Shown piece after piece: positions 33,880 through 46,215 of a stretch of DNA of 64,000 nucleotides. The notes below the pieces were generated by a model, which worked only from the letters and a program-made list of their open reading frames with translations, was not told the origin of the DNA and made no database searches. Made by a program: the position numbers and the translations under genes. The stretch is from Phyllostachys edulis. Lineage: Eukaryota; Streptophyta; Magnoliopsida; Poales; Poaceae. Location of the stretch: assembly GCA_036346405.1 (NCBI GenBank), contig CM070548.1, forward strand, positions 54,557,866-54,621,865, read 5' to 3'. How positions within the stretch are numbered: the first letter of the stretch is position 1; each line of letters begins with the position of its first letter.

Positions 33880-35475
33880 AAAATTACTTTAAAAAGTTTA
33901 ACATTTTTTCACTTTAATAACTATATGAAGCTATGAAGATCAAAGAGAATCATTCAAACAGAAACAAGGTAACAAGAAGATCAAGACTCGCTAAAATCCC
34001 CACTTGACCAGTACAATCGGAACTGAATTTCAACATAATTTCAAAATCACAAATTGATCTAACTTTTAATCAACAACTCCAAACTTCATAAAACTTGAAA
34101 CACACATTCCCTAGGATGATATGAATCTATTCCAATCAAAGATCCTAAAGATCATTACTAAAGTTCTGACATTTTTCTGTTTGAGTGAAGGTTACACAAA
34201 AATCTGACCAAATACAAAAATGGTGATTGAGAGGAGCTCGTAGCAGGAATCAATCTAAGATGACTAAGAATGGTTTACCACATGCCCTAGCATCCTCAAT
34301 CATAGCAAGAAGCAAGCCAAAAGCCCTCAAGAGCAAAAACCCCCAAATCACCCTCTCTTCCACCAAAATTAGGCAAACTCAAGAACTTGCAATAGAAAGT
34401 ACTTTGATGTATGGTATCTGGTCTCCAAGAGATATATTCATCACTTACACATCCTAGGTACAAATCAATATCAAGAAGGGAGGAAGGAACACAAAAAACC
34501 AAGTCAAATCAAGAAATCAATATCGAAGCATATGAGAGGAAAACTTGCACGAATTTAGAGATTTAATTTCTTCCTAGAGATGAATATTTACAGTCACTCC
34601 CTTGGGAAGACAAAGCTACTAGGGCAGTATACGCACAAGTGCTCTCATCTCTCTCAATACATATCTCAAACCCTAGCCTCCTCCTATCTCCACTTTCCCC
34701 TAATTTTTCACATTAGGGTTCATTGGCTTAGATAGTAGAGGCTAGGTTTATAGAGAAAACACTAACGGGCACCTGTTAAGCCCACACATAACGGGTCTCA
34801 CTCACACACGCTTCTCAAATCGTCGTCTTCATCTTTAGCTCCATTAGACCAAATCCATCATGCTTTGCCCTCCATGAAATATCCTAGATCTAATCCACTT
34901 AGGACATCGTCATGGTTTCGCACACCACCATTTTTCTGTTATTGGGCAATTTGCCAAAATGGCATCTACCGACCTTTTCCATTCCTTCACATCGAAGCAT
35001 CGTCCATGCTTTGTCATCATCCATGTGGCCCCACTGACTTCCCACCAAGCCTCTCATGCGTCCAAATCCCACCAAACCGTCCTCACTTGCAAACGGATCC
35101 AAGTCACTTGGTGCACCACATGCCTCATCATTCTTCATGACCGCACCTGGCTTCCTTGACCATTCTGGACCTTAGCTCTTCCCTGAGCCTAGTCCCTGTC
35201 CACCTTGTCGTTGCCTATCAGGTCCATCACCGGCAACTCCCACTCCGGTTTCTTGTCTTCTCAGCTTATAACCACCCCAGTATTCTCGGTCATCTTCTGA
35301 CAGTACATTGATCGTTGTGGACCTTAGTTCTCCTAACCAACTCCAGATCCTGTCCGCCTCACCATGATGTAGCTCCAGAGTCCTATAACCATCACCGGCA
35401 AACCAAACCGCCATGTAGCACCGCACGACGCACCAAATCATCAATTCACACAATTGATGAGTTACGAATGCATAC
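33880..35475. repeat. Partial LTR copy of the family at 60747-62537
   Basis: Collinear similarity to 60820-62150: shared landmarks are agctatgaagatca, gacatttttctgttt, cagtcactccct, taagcccacacataacgggt-like and tctggaccttagctc. The left end (TGTAGGACCGG-type) is missing, and the right end is cut by the LTR starting at 35476. It is older than element B's insertion. Confidence 0.65.
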
Positions 35476-36269
35476 TGTCAGTGTCTTAGAACCGAACTTA
35501 CGTAAAGATTGTTTGATTTGGGGGGTCTCCAAGACTCAAATCACGTAGAGAGAGCGACACGGGGATTTTTATACAGGTTCGGGTCTTCTCCGGAGAGAAT
35601 AACAACCCTACTCCTGTGTGGATGTATTAAGTATGCTGATTTATAAAATCAAGAGAAAGACTCGAGTGAGATGTCTTGTGCTCCTGATTGCCCTCCTTTC
35701 TCTTCTCCTGATGATCCCGCTTTTTATACAGTCCTCGAAGTGGGCTACCTTTTCTCCAGTTCAATGGGCGCCTTAATGCTTCAGATGATGGAGCCATTAC
35801 TGGAGATTACTGCGGGAGTAGTAACGTTCCCACGTCGCTAGGCAGTTATCACCAGGACAGAGAGTTAAATCGTGCTATTATTCCAGAGAATAACAGCGTA
35901 ATTGACTGCTCATATCCTAACTTATGGTGCAGAACATTCCCTGATCGACTAGGCCCACATGTCTGTAAGCCCCATCGACTAGAGACTGGTCGTATAAGAA
36001 CTTACGACCAGGTGGTGATCGTAGTAAAGCTTACGACCACAGGCTGATCGTAGGAGGACTTACGATCATGGGATAGTCGTTGAAGACTTATGACAATGGG
36101 ATAGTCATAGAACGACTTACAACTATAGGGTGGTTGTAGAAGAACTTACGACCCCCAGCTTCTCCCCTATGAATATTAAGGGGTATACTCAAGAACCATA
36201 TGATGGTATTATTATCCATAATATGAATTATAAATAAATAATTAAATGAGAATTATCATATCCTCGTCA
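35476..36269 (-). repeat. 3' LTR of element B
   Basis: On the plus strand it runs TGTCAGTGTCTTAGAACC ... TATCCTCGTCA, followed by tctagcctcccagc (reverse complement of a purine tract). It matches the LTRs of element A at both ends but differs in the middle. It contains several TTACGACCA/TGGTCGTA repeats (35990-36150). Confidence 0.85.
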
Positions 36270-38239
36270 TCTAGCCTCCCAGCTTCAAGTGAAAATAACT
36301 TACTTGAAAAAGGAGCCATAGATGATCTTACGACCAGTAGGTGGTTGTAGAATGGTGGTCGAAGGAAAAACTCTTTGACCGGTATTTCATTTGACTAGAA
36401 ATTGATTTAGTCAAGAAGTTTGTAGAAAATCTGACGACTTACAAGGCTGTCCTAGGAGATCTTACGATCACCAGGTGGTCGCAGTACTGTAATTGAAAGC
36501 AAAACCTTTCCAATTGCTATTTCATTTGACTAGAAATAGATTTGGCTAAGAAGGTAATTTCGCTTAAGGTGTAAAGGCAGACTCGGCTTTTTCGAGCAGA
36601 CAAATTTAAGAATCTCAATCGACTCTTATAGACCTATTTGTTGGAGCGTTTCCCGAAGCGGTGGTAACCGCTGGGTCGCCACGTCTTTAACTTAGGCGTG
36701 TGGTTATAAATACTTACCATGGATGAGACTTAGGTGTTTTACCTTTCCCCAAATCGCTCCCACTGTTCATCAAGCTCTCGCGCTCTCTGCCGTCGAGCAA
36801 ATCGAGCGTCCTCCCAAAAATCTTTCCAAATCCAAATCCCTGACCCTTGAGATAGATGGCCGGAGCCGCTTCCCAATAGGCCGAATCAGAGATGGACACG
36901 ACCAAGATGAAGGCTCTGGTCGCCGGCGAGAAGATCCTGAAGAGGCAGTTCATGGAGTGGATTGAGGTTGCTGGACAACATTGGCTGTTGGGGGAGATTG
37001 GGCAAATTCTTGTCTTTCAAGCATATTATTAGTGCGGCCTTCGATTACCCGCTCACCCTTTCCTTACACTCGTACTTGAACACTTCAGAGTGGAGTTAGT
37101 GAACCTCATTCCCAATTCCATTACGATGTTGGGCCTGTTCGTTTACTTGTGTGAGGCCTACCTGGGGATTTCGGCTGACTTGGAGTTGTTCCAGTACTTC
37201 TATGAGATGACCAGGCTATCGGGAATTGCCGGTAGCTGTAGTCTGAAGCTCCATGATGGGAAGTTGAAGGAGTATATTCAGATTTTCACCCGGTCATTGT
37301 GGCCGGAATGAAAGAAGAGGTGGTTCTACTGGAAGACAACTAGTGAGGATAGCCTCTCCTTCGCCGGAAGTCATTCCTTCCTAGGATTCGACTTCCAAGG
37401 ATCTCAGTCCGATCACCCCTTTCATTCAAGCCATCAAAGACTTGAAGGAAGAGGGGCTCACTGGATGAAACGTGGTGAAGGATTTCATCACGCGCCGCAT
37501 TAGCCCTCTGAAGAAGAGGGCTCATCCCATGTGGAGGTATTCGGGGCTACAAGACCCGACTAGAGATTACGAGGAGGGTAAGTAAACTTCCAGTCTTAGC
37601 CTTCTTTCTGTTAATTTTGAACTTGGCTTATTGAAAGTTTACTTGCTCCTGCAGACCTCTCACAGGAGGAAATTGATGCTCGAGTCAAGCTTATTTGTGA
37701 GAAATCCCCGCCGCCGAATGTGGTGGCTCCTCAAATCCTAGCGGTCCTGTCCACAGAGGACAAGATGGAGCGCTTAAAGGTAATCAAGAATTGATTTCAT
37801 GTTTAGGATCTTGTAGTCGTAGAAAAACTTACGACTGGGTACTGGTCGTATAAAATCTTACGACTAGGTACTAGTCATAGAAAGACTTACGACCAGGTGC
37901 TGGTCATAGAAAAACTTATGAATGCTTAGTAATATTTCTTTTTCTGATTTATACAGAAAGTAGGCATGGAAAACCGTCAAGATGACGAAGAGGTCATACT
38001 GATGGTCGTTGGCACGGTGGCGGAGCAAGTCGATGCTCCTCTGGCCAAGAAGCGTCGGCTCGTGAAAGTCACCGAGAAGGGGGCGCAAGTTCAAGCTCTA
38101 TTGCTCTGCCCGGGCCCTTTGTAAAATTTGCTGCAAATATGGCTGCTGTAGAGGAAGTAAGGGCGATTGAAGTGAGCATCAATGCTCTCAAGCGCAAAGC
38201 CTCCAAGATTAAGGTACCCTTCTATTACGACAATGAGAC

Positions 38240-39045
38240 TGTCGATGTTTTAGAATCGATCTTACGTAAAGATTGTTTGATTCGGGGGTCTCCAAGACTG
38301 AAATCACGCAGAGAGATTGACACGGGGATTTTTATACAAGTTCAGGCCTTCTCCAAAGAGAATAACAACCCTACTCCTGTGTGTATGTATTGAGTATAGT
38401 GGTTACAATCAGTAGAAAATGCTACAATTTTCCCTGCTAATCAGTGTGTATGTCCGATTGTATGTCTCTAATCGGCCCTTTCCTCATTATCTCTAGCCAT
38501 AGCCCTTTATAGTGTTCGTAGAGGTAGCCGTTTCTCCAGGCCAAGAGGTGCCCCATCATTCCAAGTAATGGGCGCATTGTTGGTAGTAATCGCCGGGTAT
38601 TAACTCCTCCACGCCGCTCGCGTTTTAGTCGAGATAATGGTGTGTAACATGCAGTTATTCCAGAGAATAACTGCGTATATTGTCTGCTTAGATTCCCTAA
38701 TCAATTGGGCCTACTTGTCCATAGGCTTTATTGATCATAGGGTGGTTGTAGCTGACTTAGTCGTAAAAGGGCTTATGACCATGAAGTAGTCGTGGAATAA
38801 CTTACGACTTGGGGCTGGTCGTAGAAAAACTTACGATTAGAAGGTGATCGTAAAGACACTTACGATCATAAACCGATCGAGAAAGACTTACGACTATGAG
38901 GATGGTTGTAGAAGAGCTTACGACCAGCTGGTTAGCTTCTCCCTTATGATTACAAGGGGTATACTCAAGAATTGTATGACGTCATATTCACCTATAATAA
39001 GAATTATAGATAAATAATAAAATAAGGATTATTAGATCCTCGTCA
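38240..39045 (-). repeat. 3' LTR of element A
   Basis: On the plus strand it runs TGTCGATGTTTTAGAATC ... TAGATCCTCGTCA (806 bp), followed by the purine tract complement tctagcctcccagc. About six ttacgac/gtcgtaa inverted repeat units lie at 38755-38935. Confidence 0.88.
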
Positions 39046-40162
39046 TCTAGCCTCCCAGCTTCAAGTGAAAGTACTTACTTGGGAAAGGAGTCATAGATGA
39101 ACTAACGACCACAAAAAAGTGGTCGTAAAAAGATGGTCGAAGGAAAAAGCTCTTCGAGTCTGTATATCATTTGATCAGAAATATACTTAGTCAAGAAGGC
39201 TGTTGAAAAACCTTTACGACTATTAAATAGTCGTAGAAAAAACTTACGACCATAAAGTAGTCGTAGTACGATAATCGAAAGAAAAACCTTTCCGACTGGT
39301 ATTTTATTTGACCAAAAAAGACTTAGTCAAGGAAGTAATTTCGCTTGAGGTGTGAAGACAGTCTCGGTTTTCTTGAACAGACAAGTTCAAGAATCTCAAT
39401 CGATTCTCCCAAATCTGTCCATTGGAGCAATTCCCGAAGCGGCGGGAACCGTTGGGTTTCCACGGCGTTTCCTTTCAAGCGTCTTGATTATAAAAACTTA
39501 CCGCAGGGTGTTTTTAGGTTCTTACTTTTCCCCAAATTGCTTCAACTGCTCATCAAGCTCTCGCCTTCTCCGTAATCAACCAAATCGTGCCTTCTCCTTC
39601 AATCCTTCCAAACCCAAACTCCTCCCCGCCGAGAGAAATGGTCGGGCCGCTTCCCGAATGAGCCTGAGATGGATGCGGTGAAGATCTGTGCTCGCTGTGC
39701 ACGGAAGATCCCAGAGAAGATCCTAGTCAAGTGGATTTCAATTGCCGGGCAAGATTGGCCGTCTGGGAGATGGGGCAAACCGCCTTCCAAAGCGCATCTT
39801 GTGAGTGTGGCCTCCGATTGCCTGCTCATCCTTTCCTCACACTCGTACTCAAACATTTTCAGGTGGAACTGGTTAATCTTGGTCCTAATTCCATCACTAT
39901 GTTAAGCGTATTCGTGTACTTGTGTGAGGCTTACCTGGGGATTCCAGCGGATCTTGAGCTCTTTCAGTATTATTACGGAATGGCTCGACAAGTTGGAATT
40001 GCCGGGAGTTGTGGTCTGAAGTTTCATGACGGAAAGTCGAAGGAGTATATTCAGATGTTCACCCGGTCATCGTGGCCGGGATGGAGGAAGAAGTGGTTTT
40101 ACTGGAAAAACCACTCAAGAAGACAGCCTTTCTTTTGTGGGGAAGGCTACTGAGAAGGTCCC

Positions 40163-41709
40163 TGTTGGGCCACAGGGTAGGCTACGATAGCTACAAATCA
40201 AAAATTTCTACCACGCAAACCAGGAAGCCAAGCAAGTAGATGATCACAAATTGTTACCACCAGACGTGCAGAGCAGCGGAAGAAGGGTTGGAGCAGCTTG
40301 GTCCAACGTAGAGTGCATCGATGCAGTGGTCGTAGTCGATCGTCCAGCGTCCTCATGAGTCGATCGTCTCCTCTAGCAACGTCTGCAGTTCCTTGTGAAG
40401 ATCGCGGATCGTCCTCAAGCGCAACAGTCGCAGTAGCGCCTCTACGGTATCCACACGTCCATGGAAGGAGCAACCATACGTCGGTGTACTAGCACCAAGT
40501 CGCACGGCAGAGCTCTCAAGAAGATGGCGGCTAGGGTTTCGGTGGTGATTCACACATACCTCCCAGCAGCCTCATGCATCTCCTTATATAGTACTCGTGA
40601 CGGATCCTATCCGAACACGCTTGTCGAATCAGATTCGCATCGGGTTTGTTCCAACCCGCTAAGTGTGTGACCAGAGGTTCATGCGTGTCGGTTGTGACTC
40701 GGAAACCCTTTCCGATCACGAGTCGTAGTGGCTCCTAGCGAACATAACGATTCCGAATACACACAAATTATATCGGATTTAACCTTAATGCAATATGATC
40801 TACGACCAGGTCCTATCTCTATACTACTGCTCAGTATTTGGTCACGCACGATTCAGAATTCCTTATGATCGTGTTACAACCACCTGTGACTACGCTCGAC
40901 TCAGCTATGACCAGCTCAGATTTCCATAACGACGACCAGAATCGCTTGAACTAAGCGACCTCTTCGTGTATACTCCCTTTGCCTCACGATGTCTGGTTGA
41001 ACTTCAGGTGAGATGTTGTGTCATCCATGGACTGTTCAATACTTTCTCGATCGAGTGTCGGATTACTTCACGTGGTCGAACACTTCGACTACTAGTGGCA
41101 TGGCCATGCACTTTCTTTATCCGGCCACAACGAGGGGCCCAGAGACATCTCTCCTGTTATGTTAGGAGGGGCAAATCCCATATCTGACCAGTCACATTCC
41201 TCTGCATGTTTCATAGCATGCTCGAAAGCTACCTTTATAACTACCCAGTTACGGAGTAGCGTTTGGCAACCCCTAAGAGTGCTATTACACATGTAGAAAA
41301 CCATGCTGATCTCAGGTCTAAGGATTATACATCATCATTGCTTGAGACCAACTAATGACACATAGAATCATAACAATCTCAATAGTGTCTCAAGGTGGGT
41401 CTAATCCAACATCATGTTCTCTAACATGTGTCCATATTATTGGTTTGATATCTCTATATCCATGACCTATGAAACATGGTCATCAACCAATACATATGCT
41501 AGTCTATTCATATTTGTCCTCATATGTTTCCGACCAGGGAACATATAAGAATAATTATCGCAGAAATATAGAGTTTCACAATCAAGTCACATACTTGATA
41601 ATCAATATTAACAATATTATTCTAGGAACAAGATAACATATTATCCAATATAATGAACATAATGAAATATAATTATCTCTATGATTGCCTCTAGGGCATA
41701 TTTCCAACA
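40163..41709 (-). mobile_element. Solo LTR of a Copia element, TSD GTCCC
   Basis: It begins TGTTGGGCC and ends TAGGGCATATTTCCAACA. The reverse complement of that end, TGTTGGAAATATGCCCTA, is the well-known LTR start of an Angela-like Copia family in grasses. GTCCC is duplicated at 40158-40162 and 41710-41714. There is no interior and no second LTR, so it is a solo LTR left by recombination, lying in the antisense gene of element A. Confidence 0.9.
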
Positions 41710-42116
41710 GTCCCTTCCTGGGATTCGACTCCTAGAGATCTTGACCGAATTGCCCCCTACATTCAAGCTATCAAAGACTTGAAGAGAGATGGGCTCACCG
41801 GGTGGCATGTGGTGAAAGATTTCATCACACGCCGCATTAGCCCTTTGAAGAAATGAGTACCTCCTATGTGGAAGTATACGGGGCTACAAGACCCAACCAG
41901 GGACTACGAGGAGGGTAAATGAAGCTCCAACTTAGCTTTCGTTTTGGTTATCTTCAGATTGGACTAATGAAAATCTTATCTGTTTGTTTAGACCTTTCAC
42001 AAAATGAGATTGACGTCCGAGTCAAGATTATTTGCGAGAAAGCTCCACCACCCAATCTAGTAGTTCCCCAAATTCTAGCGGTCGTATCCGCAGAGGAGAA
42101 GATAGAACGCCTAAAG

Positions 42117-42394
42117 GTAATCAAGGGTTGATTTCATCTTTAGGATTTCTTAGTCATAGAAAAAACTTACGACCACGGAGTAGTCGTGGAATAACTTACG
42201 ACTTATGGCTGGTCGTAGAAGAACTTACGACCAGGTGGTGATCATAGCAGCACTTACGATCATGAACCAATCGTAGAAAGACTTACAACTGCTTGGTTGG
42301 ATCAGGAAAATGTCGTAGTAAAACTTACGACTGGATACTGGTTATAGAAAATCTTATGACGGATTAGTAATTCTTCTTTTTCTGTCTACTGCAG
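42117..42394. repeat. Inverted TTACGAC/GTCGTAA motif array inside an intron
   Basis: The intron gtaatcaa...tgcag of the antisense gene contains about seven copies of (a)cttacgac(c/t)a followed at short distance by tggtcgtag, giving repeated small hairpins. The same units occur in the LTRs of A and B and in other introns (37790-37957, 43796-44034, 55487-55750). Confidence 0.75.
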
Positions 42395-45145
42395 AAAGTA
42401 GACTTGGAGAGTCATCAAGATGATGAAGAGATCGTCTTGTTTACCGTTGGGAAACAGACAGTGGTGGAGGCAATCCAAGCTCCTCCAGCTAAACGGCGGC
42501 GTTCTGAGAGAGTCGCCGATAAGGGAGGCGCATGCTCAAGCTCTTCCGCTCCGACTAAGCTCCTCGCACAAACTGCTATGATTGAAGCGGAGGAAGCTGC
42601 GAAAGCTGAAGAGATTGAAGCAACTGAACGTCTCAAGTGCAAATCCCGCAAGACCAAGGTACCGTTTTATTATGACAAGAAAGCTTTTGTTGTTTCTGCC
42701 TTTTCTGGCTTTGTCAAGCAACTAGAAAAGGAGAACTGGAAAGATTTTATGTCTTTTGCGAAGGACAGTGCTGCTCCAGCAGAGCCTACGGTCAAGGAAA
42801 GCGCTGTTCTTGAAGTGGTCGAGACTGGTCTCGGCCTTCCAGAAAATCAGGAGACCCACTAGGTGGTTCCTGCTCGAGACCCACGACTAGACGTGGTCAT
42901 GGGTAACCCTATCCTTCAACTTGAATCTCGACCAGACATGGTCGTAGAGAAAAAAATCAAATAAATCTTGCGTTGGGAAGTTGACTCCCATGTTCCTGGT
43001 TAGGTCCAGTGTGCAGAGGTATGTAAGAAAGACAAAAGTGCAAGAAGCATTTACCTTTTGCTTTCCACAACTTAACGTGCTTTTAATTTTACGATCTTAG
43101 CCCAACTCCTTCAGCCCCCGAGGACGCTTTTGTCGAGAGGCCACTTGTCACTTCTCCAGCAGATGAAGGGAGAAATGTGGCGATAGTAGAAGGATCGTCC
43201 ATTGCCCGGGTGGTGGAGGAAGTTGCGGCTACTGATGTGGCTGCTACGACCACGGTGGTAGTCGTGGAGACAGAAGCGGTAGAGGTGATGGCAGAAGCCT
43301 CCAGTTATGGTGATGGAACATCCGATCATTGTTCCAGGAAGGAAGTCGCTGAAGACGTTCCCCTAGTTTCCGAAGAGATGTTGCTGTCACCGAATCAGAA
43401 GAAGAGGAGTACTTCAACTTCTGTTCTGATTTCTTTAGACCTTGTTCTACTATGGGATCTTCTGCCATTCGACCTCACGACCGAGTCCCCCACCCTAGGG
43501 ATATTCCTACCAGTGGGGACATTTTTGATAATGCGCGTCTCGAAAAAGTTTGGTGGGACCAAATCGACAAGTTGGATGAGTTGAAGTATCCAACAAGTGT
43601 AGTGTCCATGTTTTCTTTGAGGAGTATGAATGTAAGTTTTTGACAGCATTCATATACTCTGGTATTCCTCGCGTCTTACTGTCTACTCTTTTTGTAGAGA
43701 GCTTTGCAACAAATTGCCACTGTTTGTGAATACAACCGGTAGTTTGTCAAGCTACGACATGAAAAAGCGGAACTCTGCGAGCAGGCAGAGAGATGGTAAG
43801 TCACTGATACTAGTAGCCAATTATATTTTGACCACTTATACAGTGTTTATGGTAGCAGTCGTAGAAAAAACTTACGACTAAGTACTGGTCGTGCATGTAC
43901 TTATGACCATAAGGTTGTCATAGAAAAGCTTACGACTACCTAACTGTTGTAGAAAAGCTTACAACCATGGGAGTGGTCGTAGAAGAACTTACGACCGTTT
44001 GGTTAGTGCTCATGTCCACTTTTAACCTTTGCAGGTTTAAAAGCGACGAAAAGGCCTTGGCCGATTCACTCGACTATGAGAAAGTCGAGACGAAAAAGCT
44101 AAGGGATGAGAAAGAAGACCTTACAAGCGACCGGAGGTCAACTCTGCAGCTCAATAGTTGCAGGGGAAAATAAACAGTAAGTGTCGAACTTAAGACTACT
44201 TATATTGTAGATCTTTACCTTTGTAACTTTTGCCTCTTTTCAGAAAAAGTGGATGAAATGAGATCTCTTCAAAACGAGGTTAGTGAAAAGACCTTGGTTG
44301 CTCACGAGATTTCTCGCATCGCCAAGGACAAGGATCAACAAATCGAGATGTTGAAATCTCAACTAACAGGTAAGCAGCTCTTTACCTGTATCTAGTTTTG
44401 TTTATCAATCCTTCACGAGTTCTTTTCTCTTTTTTTTTAAAAAAATTCATCTCTTTTCAGAAAAGGAGATCGAAGTGGGTAGGCTCAACACTAAGGATCA
44501 AGAAAAAACTTTGATTCTTAATGAGATTACCCATATTGCCAAAGAAAATACAAAGGATATCAAGCTATGGGAGGATCGGTACACCAAGATCATCGTTTCC
44601 CATGAGGATGAAGTCAAGAAGTTAGATTCTTGACTAGCAGGTAAGTAAACCTTTGCCTGTAGTGAATTTCATTTTGTAGTCCTCTAGAAGTAACTTTTGC
44701 TTGACCAGTGTTACTCTTTTCAGAGCAAATAGCCGAAAACAAACAACTTCGTGAGGCTTCGACTTGTTACCAAGAGGAGATGAAGTCGACGAAGAACAAT
44801 CTTCGAAACAACATCTCGCTCCTGAACAATATACTTGGTGAGCTACGTGGTGAGGGAAACACTCCTCAAGAAGACACGATAGCTGCTCACACAAGTACTA
44901 TTGATGAACAAGTCGGGACTTTACAAGAGTTGGTGTCCACTCTAAAGGCCAACCAAGCTGACTCGATAAGGGAAGTGGTCGAAGGTGCAGTACCTTATGC
45001 TTTGGAAAAACTTAAAGCTCGTGACCCCAGCCTTAACGTGCAACCAATGAAAACCGATTTTGACTGCTCCGGAGCGGAAGCAAATCGGTTGATTGAAGAA
45101 ATGCAGCCAGTCGGTAGGAAGGTTTCAGAGGAGATGCAACTGTGA

Positions 45146-46215
45146 TCTCCTGCTTCAGAATGACCTGTAAAAGAGACCTAAAAAGACAAGCTTTTGTTGA
45201 TGTAATATATAATCCATCCTATTTCCTACAAATCATCTTGTCGAGTGGTTAGTAACTCAAAAGATAATTAACGAAAGTGAGACTAAGAATTGAAGTAAAG
45301 ATAATTACTTTATCCTAGCCCCGACTATTTTCTTAGTTTACTTAGATAAACTTAGTAAATAGTGTTGTTAAGGGTTTTCTGAAAAAGGGAGAGGTTTAGC
45401 TAACTTGTAGTTTTTCAATCACGACTATTATGCACTAGTCGAAAGAGTAGAAACGAGTCGACACTAAGAAGTTACTTCTGATGGGCAGGACCATGTGTAG
45501 AGAGGAGAGGCTTCGACTAGGTGATGTTTCCATCTCTGACCAGATTAATCAAATCAAGAAAGATCAACTTTAGTTAGATAAACGTCTGGAGTTCCTTTTT
45601 AAAAATTTGTCCAACTTATTGCAATGCACTTAGTATGTCCATTCTGGTAGCGAGAGTTAGAAACAGAACGACGCTAGGAAGTTCTTTCTAGTGGGCAAGA
45701 CCACGTGCAGAGAGGAAAGTCTTCGACTAGGTGTTGCAACTTCCTCCGACCAGTTAAAACAAACCGAGTTTATCGAGAATAGTTGGGCAAATTTGAAAAG
45801 TGTACTCAGCTTAATTTATTTTTCAAAAAGATGAATGAAGAAATAAACTAAGGTACTAAGAGTTGGCTTGATATTGTTTCGGCCATACTTAAAACCCAAG
45901 TTCTTTGTGCTGGCAGCAAAAAAGGAGGAACGAATCGACCCTAGGAAGTTCCTTCTAGTGGGCAGGACCACGTGTAGATAGGGAAGTCTTCGTCTAGGTG
46001 ATGTTACTTTCCTTTCGACCAGTATAAAGATGAACCTGGTACTGGTCGTAAAATGTGTTACGATTAGTACTTTGTCGTGGAAAAAACTTACGACTAGGAA
46101 CTAGTCGTAGGGGGACCTACGACCATGGCATGGTGGAAAGAAATATCAAAGCACTACTCAAAGTAAGACAATAAAGATAGAGAGAACCTGATGCTTTATT
46201 GTTCGGCTGGTCAAA
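45146..46215. repeat. Spacer with three copies of an 80-bp motif
   Basis: Between the convergent ends of the antisense gene and gag-pol of element A, a motif with aggaagttccttctagtggg, cagagaggaaag and cttcgactaggtg occurs at about 45450, 45660 and 45930. Element B has one clear copy near 56985-57050. No gene is seen. The region ends with ttacgacca-type repeats (46025-46130). Confidence 0.65.

Larger units (their letters stand above)
39669..45145 (+). pseudogene. Antisense multi-exon gene of element A (PF04195-type), split by a Copia solo LTR
   Basis: The gene runs opposite to gag-pol and its function is unknown. Exon 1 (39669-39800) starts MDAVKICARCARKIPEKILV. A 62-nt GT-AG intron follows. 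Exon 2, from 39863, reads VELVNLGPNSITMLSVFVYL and EAYLGIPADLELFQYYYGM, the PF04195-like signature. It is broken by a solo LTR at 40163-41709. Later exons include 42395-42862 (AKRRRSERVADKG, a possible nuclear signal) and 43177-43640. A run of short charged coiled-coil exons (44034-45145) ends LIEEMQPVGRKVSEEMQL. Introns such as 42117-42394 and 43796-44034 are filled with TTACGACCA/TGGTCGTA repeats. Without the solo LTR most exons stay open, so it may have been spliced and translated before the break. Confidence 0.75.
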
